A stretch of 26,012 nucleotides of DNA from Pseudomonadota bacterium (GTDB lineage Bacteria; Pseudomonadota; Alphaproteobacteria; Rhodospirillales; Magnetospirillaceae), in contig JAEZFE010000357.1 in NCBI GenBank assembly GCA_023437865.1, positions 1 to 26,012 of the forward strand. Reading direction: 5' to 3'. A program made the translations under genes and the position numbers. Below, piece after piece: positions 15,629 to 22,940 of this stretch. The first letter of the stretch is position 1; each line of letters starts with the position of its first letter. The notes under the pieces were generated by a model that saw only the letters and a list, made by a program, of their open reading frames with translations, ran no database searches and was not told the DNA's origin.

Positions 15629-16039
15629 ATGGCCTGTTCCCGTCCACTTCGTGCCATGGTGGCCGCCGTGACTGCGGGCGCCGTCTTCGCCACATCGTTA
15701 CCGGTCCCCGCCCAGGCCCGCATGATGTCGACCGATGACGTGCTGGCTCAGCATAGCGTTGGCTCCGACCGCGAGCGGGTTACAGCCTTTCTTCAGCGCG
15801 AGGATGTGCGCCAGCAGATGAGCGCCATGGGGGTTTCCGCCGACGAGGCGACACAGCGCGTGGCCGCCCTGTCCGATCAGGAAATCGCCCGCATTGCCGG
15901 CCAGATCCCCGACCAGCCCGCCGGCGGTGACGCGCTGGGTGTGATCATCGGTGCGGCTTTGCTGATCTTCATCGTGCTGCTGATCACTGACATTGCCGGG
16001 CTGACGAAAGTGTTTCCGTGGACCCGAAGCGTCCGCTGA
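15629..16039 (+). CDS. PA2779-family small membrane protein
   Basis: This 136-residue protein (from 15629) has an N-terminal signal-like segment ending PAQA and a central soluble part with VSADEATQRVAALSDQEIARIA. A C-terminal transmembrane helix (ALGVIIGAALLIFIVLLIT) is followed by a short basic tail. The architecture and the downstream partner match the PA2779 family of unknown function. The start at 15629 has GAGGA 8 bases upstream; ATGs at 15614 and 15620 are in frame but less well placed. The gene overlaps the downstream cysteine peptidase gene by 22 bases, which implies coupled translation and joint function. The two proteins probably meet at the periplasmic face of the membrane. Confidence 0.82.
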   Translation: MACSRPLRAMVAAVTAGAVFATSLPVPAQARMMSTDDVLAQHSVGSDRERVTAFLQREDVRQQMSAMGVSADEATQRVAALSDQEIARIAGQIPDQPAGGDALGVIIGAALLIFIVLLITDIAGLTKVFPWTRSVR

Positions 16040-16944
16040 TCGTCCTGTTGCTGGTCCTAGGGTTGGCGGCGTGCGCGGGACGCGAAACCGAGCGGTTGGT
16101 TTCGTCGCCCGGCTCCCGCCCGCCGGTGGCCCGGGTCGACGGCGTGCCGTTCTTCCCACAGGGTGACCGGGCTTGCGGGCCTGCCTCTCTGGCCATGGCT
16201 TTGGTGTGGTCTGGTCTGTCCTCAGGGCCCGAGGCAGCGTCAACCCAGGTTTATACCCCGGGCAGGGAAGGGAGCCTGGCCACCGACATGCTGGCGGGCG
16301 CACGCCGCAATGGGCGGCTGGCGGTGCCGGTAAACACTCTTTCCGACCTTTTGGCCGAACTTGCTGCCGGCCATCCGGTGATCGTGTTTCAGAACTTGGG
16401 CCTTGATATCAAGCCCATGTGGCATTTTGCTGTGGCGGTTGGTTACGATATGCCCAAGCGCCAGATCATTCTGAATTCCGGCTTCGACGAGGCCATCCGG
16501 CTGTCGCTCGACACATTCGAGCACACCTGGGAGCGCACCGGGCGGTGGGCGATGGTGGTGTTGCCCCCCGACCGGCTTCCCGCCACCGCGGCCGAGCCGG
16601 CCGTGGTCCAGGCTGCCGCCGGGTTGGAGCGGGTCGGGCTTGCCCCCGCCGCCGCGCGTGCCTACGAGACCATCCTTGCGCGTTGGCCGGATTCCCTGGG
16701 TGCCGCCATAGGCTTGGGCAACGCTCGTTACGCCCAACAGGACCGGGAAGGCGCCGAGGCGGCGCTGCGCCAAGCGGTGGCCTATCATCCGAATTCGCCG
16801 CCAGCTTGGAACAACCTGGCCCAGGTGCTGCTCGAACGGGGGCGGCTGGGCGAGGCCCGTGAGGCGGCAGAGCGCGCCTATGGCCTTGATCCCAGCGAGC
16901 CCATTGCCGCCACCCTTGCCGAGATTCGTCAGGCGGCTCCCTGA
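16018..16944 (+). CDS. PA2778-family cysteine peptidase lipoprotein with TPR repeats
   Basis: This 308-residue protein begins with GTG, inside the end of the preceding gene. The signal ends in a lipobox, LGLAAC (C19), so it is probably a lipoprotein. A C39-like peptidase domain spans about residues 40-170. Its motif RACGPASLAMAL places the nucleophile at C53, and MWHFAVAVGYD places the His at H136. The Asn or Asp partner may be D144 or N153. Residues about 200-305 form TPR-type repeats (LGNARYAQQDREGAEAALRQ, LAQVLLERGRLGEAREAAER). This matches the PA2778 family, always paired with PA2779-like proteins. Unlike bacteriocin exporters, there is no ABC transporter attached. The substrate is unknown. 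Its 3' end overlaps the convergent metallophosphoesterase gene by 16 bases. Confidence 0.88.
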   Translation: MDPKRPLIVLLLVLGLAACAGRETERLVSSPGSRPPVARVDGVPFFPQGDRACGPASLAMALVWSGLSSGPEAASTQVYTPGREGSLATDMLAGARRNGRLAVPVNTLSDLLAELAAGHPVIVFQNLGLDIKPMWHFAVAVGYDMPKRQIILNSGFDEAIRLSLDTFEHTWERTGRWAMVVLPPDRLPATAAEPAVVQAAAGLERVGLAPAAARAYETILARWPDSLGAAIGLGNARYAQQDREGAEAALRQAVAYHPNSPPAWNNLAQVLLERGRLGEAREAAERAYGLDPSEPIAATLAEIRQAAP

Positions 16945-17711
16945 ATGGCGCGCCAATGGCTGCCGTTCTTGCGGTAGGCGACTTGGCGCACCGAATGAAA
17001 CGAGGCGCCCGACCAGCCGCGCACATCGACCACCATGTCGGGCATGTTCATGTGGATCAGAGCGTAACCGTTGGCCTCCTCGCGCAGTCGGGTCGAGCAG
17101 GCGGTGGAGGCCTGCACCAGAATGCACGAGCTGTGGTGATGGCCCACAATCAATTCGACCTTGGCCTTATGCACATGGCCGGCCAGCACCAGATCGATGC
17201 CGCGCTCGGCCAAGGCTTCGAAAGGGTGGCCTGACAGCGCGGTGGCCGGAGGATGGTGCAAGAACGCCACCTTGCCGGCCTGGGGGCTGGCCTCGGCCAG
17301 GATATGGTCCACATGGTCCAGGTGGGACGAACGCAGCTTGCCGCTTTTCCAGCGCAGGTGCCGGGTGCTGTCCAGGCCGATGACGACCATGTCGTCGCTC
17401 CGCCAAATGGCGCGGTCGGCATGGGCACCCAGGTGACGCTCGAATTTGGCGCGCGGCGCCAGAATGCGGCCCAGAGGATTGTAGAAGGGCGCGAGGTCGT
17501 GATTGCCGGGCACCACCAGGGCGGGGGCGGGCAAGCAGTCGAGGAAGGCGCGTGCCTCGGCGAATTGGTGGCTGCGCGCCCGCTGGGTCAGATCGCCTGA
17601 CACCACCACCACGTCGGGGCGCTGGGCGGCAAGGTCGGACAGCAGCGCCTCGACCACCGCCTTGTCGGTCCGGCCGAAATGCAGATCCGAGATATGGGCG
17701 AGCACAGGCAC
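16929..17711 (-). CDS. Calcineurin-like metallophosphoesterase (class III phosphodiesterase type)
   Basis: This 260-residue cytoplasmic protein has all five blocks of the calcineurin-like fold: AHISDLHFGR, VVVSGDLTQR, VVPGNHD, FLHHPP and LAGHVHK. These residues bind two metal ions. The arrangement resembles class III cyclic-nucleotide phosphodiesterases (CpdA-like) and related phospholipid or nucleotide pyrophosphatases; the substrate cannot be told from sequence. Translation starts at GTG (17711) with GAGGA 8 bases upstream. The stop of the upstream lipid kinase gene lies within that spacer, so the two genes are tightly coupled. This coupling makes a phospholipid-related substrate possible. 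The 3' end overlaps the PA2778-type gene on the opposite strand by 16 bases. Confidence 0.92.
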   Translation of the reverse strand: MPVLAHISDLHFGRTDKAVVEALLSDLAAQRPDVVVVSGDLTQRARSHQFAEARAFLDCLPAPALVVPGNHDLAPFYNPLGRILAPRAKFERHLGAHADRAIWRSDDMVVIGLDSTRHLRWKSGKLRSSHLDHVDHILAEASPQAGKVAFLHHPPATALSGHPFEALAERGIDLVLAGHVHKAKVELIVGHHHSSCILVQASTACSTRLREEANGYALIHMNMPDMVVDVRGWSGASFHSVRQVAYRKNGSHWRAIQGAA

Positions 17712-17715
17712 AGGA

Positions 17716-18627
17716 TCAGTCCTCGGCAGGGGGCTGCAGCACGTTAAGGGCCTTGGGGCGCAAGCGAAATACCAGCGGCGAGCGCAGCACCGTCACTTCG
17801 CCGTCCAGCGATACCATCACCCTGGACTTGCGGCTGGTGACGCGCACCTCGTCAGCCTTAAAGGTGTCGAGCAGCCGACCGATCCGCCATGCGCCAAAGA
17901 GTGCATTGACCGCCAGCCACAATAGGCCCGTGCGACTTGCCACCTTTGCCACATGCACGACCAATTCGCCTTTGTCCAGGGCTTCGCGGGTTAGAGGCAA
18001 CGGTTCCTCGCGCCACGCATTGTTCGAGATGATCAGCAAGGGCGTGGTCACCGTGGTGACATGGCCGCCCACCGACAGCGTCACGTTGACCAGCGGATAA
18101 CGGCGGAAGGCACGCAGCGCCGCCAGGGCGAAGGCCGGCCATTTTTTTAACCCGTTCTTCTGCAGCTTGTCGCGCTGGCGCACCACCCAGGGATGCATCC
18201 CCAGGCTGGCCCAGATAGCGAAGGGCAGGCCGTTGACTTCGGCAAGGTCGATGGCGGCGGGCCGGCCTTTGGCCAACTGAGTGGCGGCCTCTACCGGGTC
18301 TGCCGGCAGGCCCAGGTCACGCGCCAGCAGATTCAATGTGCCCAGTGGCAGGATGCCCAGCGGCTTGGCGTCGCCCAGGCCGGCAAGCACGGCGGTTAGC
18401 GCGGTACCGTCGCCGCCGCCGGCCACTACTGCGTCCACGTCCGAGCGCTGCGCCAAGCTCGACAAGGTTCCTGCCAGGTCGCGGCGGCCGCACAGCAGGG
18501 TTTCAACCGTGTGACCGCCAGCGCGCAAAGCCTCGGCGACCGCCTCCACCGTGGGTTCCAGGGGCAGGCGGCGGAAGGTTCCGGCTGAGTGATTGATAAC
18601 CAAGGCGATACGCATACCAAATGACAT
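17716..18627 (-). CDS. Diacylglycerol kinase-family lipid kinase (YegS/BmrU-like)
   Basis: This protein of about 303 residues has the DAGK catalytic domain in its N-terminal half: LVINHSAGTFRRLP, the nucleotide-binding VVAGGGDGTALTAVL (GGGDGT), and LGILPLGTLNLLARDLGLP. A beta-rich C-terminal domain follows, with the VSLDGEV turn typical of YegS-type enzymes. It probably phosphorylates a diacylglycerol, sphingoid base or related lipid. The start is uncertain: ATG at 18627 has AGGAG 4 bases upstream, while ATG at 18615 (MRIALVINHS) begins right at the domain. It lies 4 bases upstream of the metallophosphoesterase gene in an apparent two-gene operon, and is divergent from the acyl-CoA synthetase gene. 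Confidence 0.92.
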   Translation of the reverse strand: MSFGMRIALVINHSAGTFRRLPLEPTVEAVAEALRAGGHTVETLLCGRRDLAGTLSSLAQRSDVDAVVAGGGDGTALTAVLAGLGDAKPLGILPLGTLNLLARDLGLPADPVEAATQLAKGRPAAIDLAEVNGLPFAIWASLGMHPWVVRQRDKLQKNGLKKWPAFALAALRAFRRYPLVNVTLSVGGHVTTVTTPLLIISNNAWREEPLPLTREALDKGELVVHVAKVASRTGLLWLAVNALFGAWRIGRLLDTFKADEVRVTSRKSRVMVSLDGEVTVLRSPLVFRLRPKALNVLQPPAED

Positions 18628-18672
18628 GCGACTCCTGGCCGTGCTGTCAACCATCGCGGACGACTCCCCTTA

Positions 18673-18701
18673 TTGAAAAAGCACGCGGACCGACGCATGC
18701 T
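18673..18701 (+). promoter_or_regulatory. Candidate sigma-70 promoter for the acyl-CoA synthetase gene
   Basis: TTGAAA and CATGCT are separated by 17 bases and lie 45 bases before the ATG at 18746. A small CGAGT/ACTCG hairpin (18711-18724) and a GGGAGGAAGG ribosome binding site follow. Confidence 0.45.
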
Positions 18702-18745
18702 CTCCGCCGTCGAGTTGAAACTCGCCCAATGGGAGGAAGGCAACA

Positions 18746-20374
18746 ATGCATAATCCGTACGAACAGGACCTGGATAAAACCCCGGCAAATTACGTCCCCC
18801 TCACTCCCTTGCAGTTCCTCGAGCGGGCCGCCTACGTTTATCCCAAGCGCACCGCCATCGTGCATGGCGACGTTTCGCGCAATTGGGGCGAAACCTATGC
18901 GCGCTGCCGCCGGCTGGCCTCGGCGCTGGTCAAGCGCGGCATCGGCGTCGGCGACACGGTTGCGGTGATGGCGCCCAACATCCCCGAGATTTTCGAAGCG
19001 CATTTCGGCGTGCCCATGATCGGCGCCGTGCTGAATGCGCTGAACATCCGCCTGGATGCGGAGGCCCTGGCCTTCATCCTCGACCATGCTGAAGCCAAGG
19101 TGCTGATCACCGACCGCGAATTTTCCGCGGTCATCAAGAAGGCGTTGGCTCTGACCAGCCGCAAGATGCTCGTCATCGACATCGACGATCCCCAGGCCAA
19201 GGGCGGCGAACTGATCGGTGAGACCACCTACGAGCAGTTCATCGCCGAGGGTGATGCCGATTTTGCCTGGCGCTGGCCGGTCGACGAGTGGGAAGCCATT
19301 TCGCTCAATTATACCTCGGGCACCACCGGCAATCCCAAGGGCGTGGTCTATCACCACCGCGGAGCCTATCTGAACGCCATCGGCAACGTGGTCACCTGGG
19401 GCATGAGCGGCCATCCGGTCTATCTGTGGACCCTGCCCATGTTCCATTGCAACGGCTGGTGCTTCCCGTGGACCATCACCGCGCTGGCCGGCACCCATAT
19501 CTGCCTGCGCCGCGTCGATGCCGCCTCCATGTTCGACGCCATTGAGCAGCACAAGGTCACCCACCTGTGCGGTGCCCCCATCGTCATGGGCATGCTGATC
19601 AACGCTTCGGACGCTGAGCGCCGTCCGCTGCCGCATCAGGTAGAGTTCATGACCGCCGCCGCCCCGCCGCCGGCTGCCGTTATCGGCCGCTTGGAGGGTC
19701 AGGGCTTCAAGATCACCCATGTCTACGGCCTCACCGAGGTCTACGGCCCGGCCACCGTGTGCTCGTGGCATGAGGAATGGGACGAGCTGCCGCTGGATGA
19801 GCGCGCGCGGCTCAAGTCGCGCCAGGGCGTGCGCTATGTGATGCAGGAAGGCCTGACCGTGGCCGACCCGACTACGCTGGAGCCGACCCCGCGCGACGGC
19901 GTGACCATGGGCGAGGTGTTCTTCCGCGGCAACGTGGTGATGAAGGGCTACCTCAAGAACCCCAAGGCCACGGATGAGGCGTTCCAGGGCGGATGGTTCC
20001 ATACTGGCGATCTGGGTGTCATGCATGCGGACGGCTATATCGAGCTGAAGGACCGCTCCAAGGACATCATCATTTCGGGCGGCGAGAACATCTCGACCAT
20101 CGAGGTCGAGGGCGTGCTCTACCAGCATCCGGATGTCACCGAGGCGGCCGTGGTGGCTCGTCCCGACGAGAAGTGGGGCGAGACGCCATGCGCCTTCGTC
20201 AATTTGCGTGAGGGCGCCAACGTCACCGACAAGGACATCATGGCGTTCTGCCGCGAGCGTCTGGCCCACTTCAAGTGCCCGCGCACCGTGGTGTTCGGTG
20301 CGCTGCCCAAGACCTCGACCGGTAAGATCCAGAAGTTCGTTCTTCGTGAAATGGCGAAGAAACTCAACGGTTAA
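18746..20374 (+). CDS. Acyl-CoA synthetase (AMP-forming; medium-chain or methylmercaptopropionate-type)
   Basis: This 542-residue ANL-superfamily ligase activates a carboxylic acid through an acyl-adenylate, then transfers it to CoA. Motifs in order are the P-loop-like YTSGTTGNPKGVVYHHRG (near residue 190), PMFHCNGWCFPW, the VYGLTEVYGPAT block, GGWFHTGDLGV, KDRSKDIIISGGENIS, and the catalytic Lys in LPKTSTGKIQKF near the C-terminus. The overall pattern, including the WHEEWDELP segment, resembles the family that contains DmdB (3-methylmercaptopropionyl-CoA ligase) and medium-chain acyl-CoA ligases; the substrate is not determined. A strong ribosome binding site, GGGAGGAAGG, precedes the ATG. 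The gene stands alone between a divergent lipid kinase gene and a terminator-like hairpin. Confidence 0.93.
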   Translation: MHNPYEQDLDKTPANYVPLTPLQFLERAAYVYPKRTAIVHGDVSRNWGETYARCRRLASALVKRGIGVGDTVAVMAPNIPEIFEAHFGVPMIGAVLNALNIRLDAEALAFILDHAEAKVLITDREFSAVIKKALALTSRKMLVIDIDDPQAKGGELIGETTYEQFIAEGDADFAWRWPVDEWEAISLNYTSGTTGNPKGVVYHHRGAYLNAIGNVVTWGMSGHPVYLWTLPMFHCNGWCFPWTITALAGTHICLRRVDAASMFDAIEQHKVTHLCGAPIVMGMLINASDAERRPLPHQVEFMTAAAPPPAAVIGRLEGQGFKITHVYGLTEVYGPATVCSWHEEWDELPLDERARLKSRQGVRYVMQEGLTVADPTTLEPTPRDGVTMGEVFFRGNVVMKGYLKNPKATDEAFQGGWFHTGDLGVMHADGYIELKDRSKDIIISGGENISTIEVEGVLYQHPDVTEAAVVARPDEKWGETPCAFVNLREGANVTDKDIMAFCRERLAHFKCPRTVVFGALPKTSTGKIQKFVLREMAKKLNG

Positions 20375-20392
20375 TTGCGTTACTTATGCGAT

Positions 20393-20424
20393 GCCCGGGG
20401 TGTGGAAACAGATCCCGGGCGTTT
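20393..20424 (+). terminator. Terminator-like hairpin after the acyl-CoA synthetase gene
   Basis: GCCCGGG and CCCGGGC form a 7-pair GC stem, extended by G-T and T-A pairs, around a loop of about 10 bases. GTTTCATAT follows. It lies 19 bases after the stop codon and before the promoter of the first HD-GYP gene. Confidence 0.6.
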
Positions 20425-20450
20425 CATATAACCCCTTTTGCTTTACGGGT

Positions 20451-20479
20451 TTGACCGCTCCCACCACTGTCGCTACCCT
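20451..20479 (+). promoter_or_regulatory. Candidate sigma-70 promoter for the first HD-GYP gene
   Basis: TTGACC and TACCCT are separated by 17 bases. The start point would be near 20486, leaving a leader of about 20 bases with CGGAGGGG before the GTG at 20509. Confidence 0.6.
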
Positions 20480-20508
20480 GTGTCCAACTTTAGTCGGAGG
20501 GGTGGGAA

Positions 20509-21639
20509 GTGGCGGAAGCGGCGCGGAGCGCACTCCCTTTCATGCAGCGCGGCTTGGCCGAGCGGCTGATCTGTCTGCACGACGAGATCAGGGGCGACGA
20601 TACGCTGGCGGGCCTCAGCCGTATTGCCATCGCGCTCTATGACGATAGCACCGACGTTCTAAAAACCTTCATCCATTCTTCCGACGGCGAAAGCCCCATG
20701 GAGCATACGGTCGCGCGGCTGTCAGACCTGCCCAGCCTGCAGCAATTGGCGTGGACCGGGGCGCGGCGGACCATCAACGACCTGGTATCTGCCGCCGAGA
20801 TGGGGCAGGAGCATGCCAAGCGGCTTGTGGCAGCGGGTTACCACGCCAGCTATACCGTGCCGATCAAGCATAAAGGCTCGTTCTACGGCTTCCTGTTCTT
20901 CAATTCGTTCGAGCCTAAATTCTTTGCGCCTCTGGTGCTCAACCGCCTGCGTCCCTATGCCGACTTGATTTCACTGACTATCATGCGCGAACTTGATACC
21001 GTGCGCATGATGCATGCAGCGGTGAAGGTGATCCGTTCGGTCAGCTCCGCCCGCGACGAGGAGACCGGTTCGCACCTGGCGCGCATGGCCCATTATGCCC
21101 GGCTGATCGCAGCGAAGCTGGCGCCCAAGTACGGTCTATCGGACGAGTTTGTGGAATTCGTCTTCCAGTTTGCGCCGTTGCACGACGTGGGCAAGGTCGC
21201 GGTACCCGATTCCATTTTGCTCAAGCCGGGCCGGCTGACAGAGGACGAATTCGTCGTTATGCGCAGCCATGTGCAGAAGGGCGTGGACATCATCGACATG
21301 ATGATGGCTGATTTCGGCCTCAAAGCCATGCCGCATTTTGGACTACTGCGCAATCTGGTGGCCTTCCATCACGAGGCCATGGACGGTTCCGGCTATCCCT
21401 ATGGCCACAGGGGCGAAGACATCCCCTTGGAGGCCCGCATCGCCGCGGTGGCCGATGTGTTCGACGCCCTGACCTCCACCAGGCCCTACAAGCAGGCCTG
21501 GACCAATGATGAGGCCCTGGCGCTCCTAATCCGTGAGGCTGGTCCCAAGTTCGATCCCGATTGCGTCGCCGCCCTGGTCGAGCACCAGGACGCTATCGCC
21601 GAGATCCAGTCGCGCTTCCACGAAACGACCTTCGATTGA
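20509..21639 (+). CDS. GAF-like / HD-GYP cyclic-di-GMP phosphodiesterase, copy 1
   Basis: This 376-residue protein has an N-terminal GAF-like sensory region (about 10-170) and a C-terminal HD-GYP domain (about 175-350), predicted to hydrolyse cyclic di-GMP. The metal residues appear complete: E185 and H189 (EETGSHLARM), H225/D226 (LHDVGKVAVPD), H254 (RSHVQKG), H287/H288 (FHHEAMDGSGYPYG) and D316 (ADVFDALT). The GYP loop is intact. There is no membrane segment, so the sensor is cytosolic. GTG at 20509 is chosen because of the CGGAGG 8 bases upstream. A paralogue follows 98 bases downstream. Activity is predicted, not proven; some HD-GYP proteins prefer other cyclic dinucleotides. Confidence 0.93.
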   Translation: MAEAARSALPFMQRGLAERLICLHDEIRGDDTLAGLSRIAIALYDDSTDVLKTFIHSSDGESPMEHTVARLSDLPSLQQLAWTGARRTINDLVSAAEMGQEHAKRLVAAGYHASYTVPIKHKGSFYGFLFFNSFEPKFFAPLVLNRLRPYADLISLTIMRELDTVRMMHAAVKVIRSVSSARDEETGSHLARMAHYARLIAAKLAPKYGLSDEFVEFVFQFAPLHDVGKVAVPDSILLKPGRLTEDEFVVMRSHVQKGVDIIDMMMADFGLKAMPHFGLLRNLVAFHHEAMDGSGYPYGHRGEDIPLEARIAAVADVFDALTSTRPYKQAWTNDEALALLIREAGPKFDPDCVAALVEHQDAIAEIQSRFHETTFD

Positions 21640-21655
21640 GCTGCCGGCAAGCGCT

Positions 21656-21685
21656 TTGACTGAAGCGCACAGGACCGGTTATGAT
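21656..21685 (+). promoter_or_regulatory. Strong sigma-70-like promoter for the second HD-GYP gene
   Basis: TTGACT and TATGAT are separated by 18 bases (5 of 6 matches each to the consensus). They lie in the 98-base gap between the two HD-GYP genes. The start point would be near 21692, giving a leader of about 45 bases with GGGAGCGAG before the ATG. Confidence 0.65.
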
Positions 21686-21737
21686 CGCCTCAACTAACGA
21701 GCGGCAAAAGCCGCCGTGAGAATGGGAGCGAGCGTCG

Positions 21738-22883
21738 ATGAAACTGGGGACGGTGGCGGCCGCGCCGCCCAAGGCCCAGGCCTTCAGGCCTGTCCATCAG
21801 GGGCTGGCGGAGCGCCTGGCCTGCTTCCACGATGAGGTGAAGCGCGATTTCGACGGCATCAACCGGATCGCCATCGCCATCTACGACTCCGCCACGGACA
21901 TCCTGAAATCCTTCGTTCATTCCAGCGAGGGCGACAACCCATTCGAGCACACGGTGGCTCGGCTGTCGGATCTCAAACCGCTGGCCTTGTTGGCGAAAAC
22001 CGGTGCCAGGCGCGTCATCAACGATCTCGACGCCCACGTGCCCAGCACGCCGGCGCACCTTCGGCGCCTGGTGGCGGCGGGTTACCGGTCCAGTTGGTGT
22101 GTGCCGATCTTCCATAAGGGCACGTTCCACGGCTTCGTGTTCTTCAACTCTTTCCAAGCCGGGTACTTCACCCCCCAGGTGCTCCAGCGCTTGCGCCCGG
22201 TGGCCGAGGTGGTGTCGCTGCATACCATCATGGAACTGGACGCCGTGCGTATGATCCAGGCAGCGGTCAAGACCGTGCGCCAGATCAGCCGAGCGCGAGA
22301 CGAGGAAACCGGCGCCCATCTTGAGCGCATGGCGCGCTACACCCGCCTCATCGCGTTGCGGCTGGCGCCCAGGCGGGGATTGTCGGACGAGTGGGTGGAG
22401 TTTCTATATCAATTTTCCCCCCTGCACGACGTGGGCAAGATCGCCGTGCCCGATCAGGTCCTGTTCAAGCCGGCCCGGCTGGAGCCGGACGAGTTTGAGA
22501 TCATGAAGGGTCATGTGGCCAAGGGTATCGAGATCGTTGACACCATGGCCGACACCTTCCGCATCACCGGGGCCCCCTACGTCCGGGTGCTGCGGAACGT
22601 CGTGGCCCATCACCACGAGTCCATAGACGGCACAGGCTATCCACACGGGCTGGCAGGCGAGGCCATCTCTCTGGAGGGCCGCATCGTCGCCGTCGCCGAC
22701 GTGTTCGACGCACTGACCTCGGTGCGGCCCTACAAGCGGGCATGGACCGTCGAGGAGGCCTTCGGTTTTCTGACCGAGCAAAGCGGCAAGAAATTCGATC
22801 CCGACGCCGTCGAGATCCTCAAGAACAGCGTGTCGGCCATCGCCGACATCAAGAGCCAGTTCGCGGAAACCGAGTTCGATTGA
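21738..22883 (+). CDS. GAF-like / HD-GYP cyclic-di-GMP phosphodiesterase, copy 2
   Basis: This 381-residue protein is similar to the preceding gene along its whole length. Shared blocks include HTVARLSDL, RRLVAAGY or KRLVAAGY, FFNSF and ARDEETG. The duplication therefore covers both the GAF-like sensor and the HD-GYP domain. Metal residues are again complete: E190, H194, H230/D231 (LHDVGKIAVPD), HHHESIDGTGYPHG and ADVFDALT. After the GYP loop it has ISLEGRI where copy 1 has IPLEARI. The N-terminal 15 residues and the GAF segment around DLDAHVPSTPAHL differ most from copy 1, suggesting different signals. It has its own promoter. Cytosolic, with predicted phosphodiesterase activity. Confidence 0.93.
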   Translation: MKLGTVAAAPPKAQAFRPVHQGLAERLACFHDEVKRDFDGINRIAIAIYDSATDILKSFVHSSEGDNPFEHTVARLSDLKPLALLAKTGARRVINDLDAHVPSTPAHLRRLVAAGYRSSWCVPIFHKGTFHGFVFFNSFQAGYFTPQVLQRLRPVAEVVSLHTIMELDAVRMIQAAVKTVRQISRARDEETGAHLERMARYTRLIALRLAPRRGLSDEWVEFLYQFSPLHDVGKIAVPDQVLFKPARLEPDEFEIMKGHVAKGIEIVDTMADTFRITGAPYVRVLRNVVAHHHESIDGTGYPHGLAGEAISLEGRIVAVADVFDALTSVRPYKRAWTVEEAFGFLTEQSGKKFDPDAVEILKNSVSAIADIKSQFAETEFD

Positions 22884-22914
22884 CCGTCCCTTAACCGCTG
22901 TCGCCGTTTAATCC

Positions 22915-22927
22915 GCCCAGACTGGGC
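22915..22927. promoter_or_regulatory. Perfect palindrome just upstream of mepA
   Basis: GCCCAGACTGGGC has 6-base arms around a single A and ends 13 bases before the mepA start. It directly abuts the GGGAGTGAGGA ribosome binding site. It may be an operator; as RNA it could fold as a 4-pair stem with a 5-base loop. Confidence 0.35.
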
Positions 22928-22940
22928 CGGGAGTGAGGAC

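Noticed and set aside
18647..20269. A 540-codon open frame on the minus strand
   Set aside because: It is fully antisense to the well-supported acyl-CoA synthetase gene, rich in His/Gln/Asp from reversed codons, with no recognisable motif.
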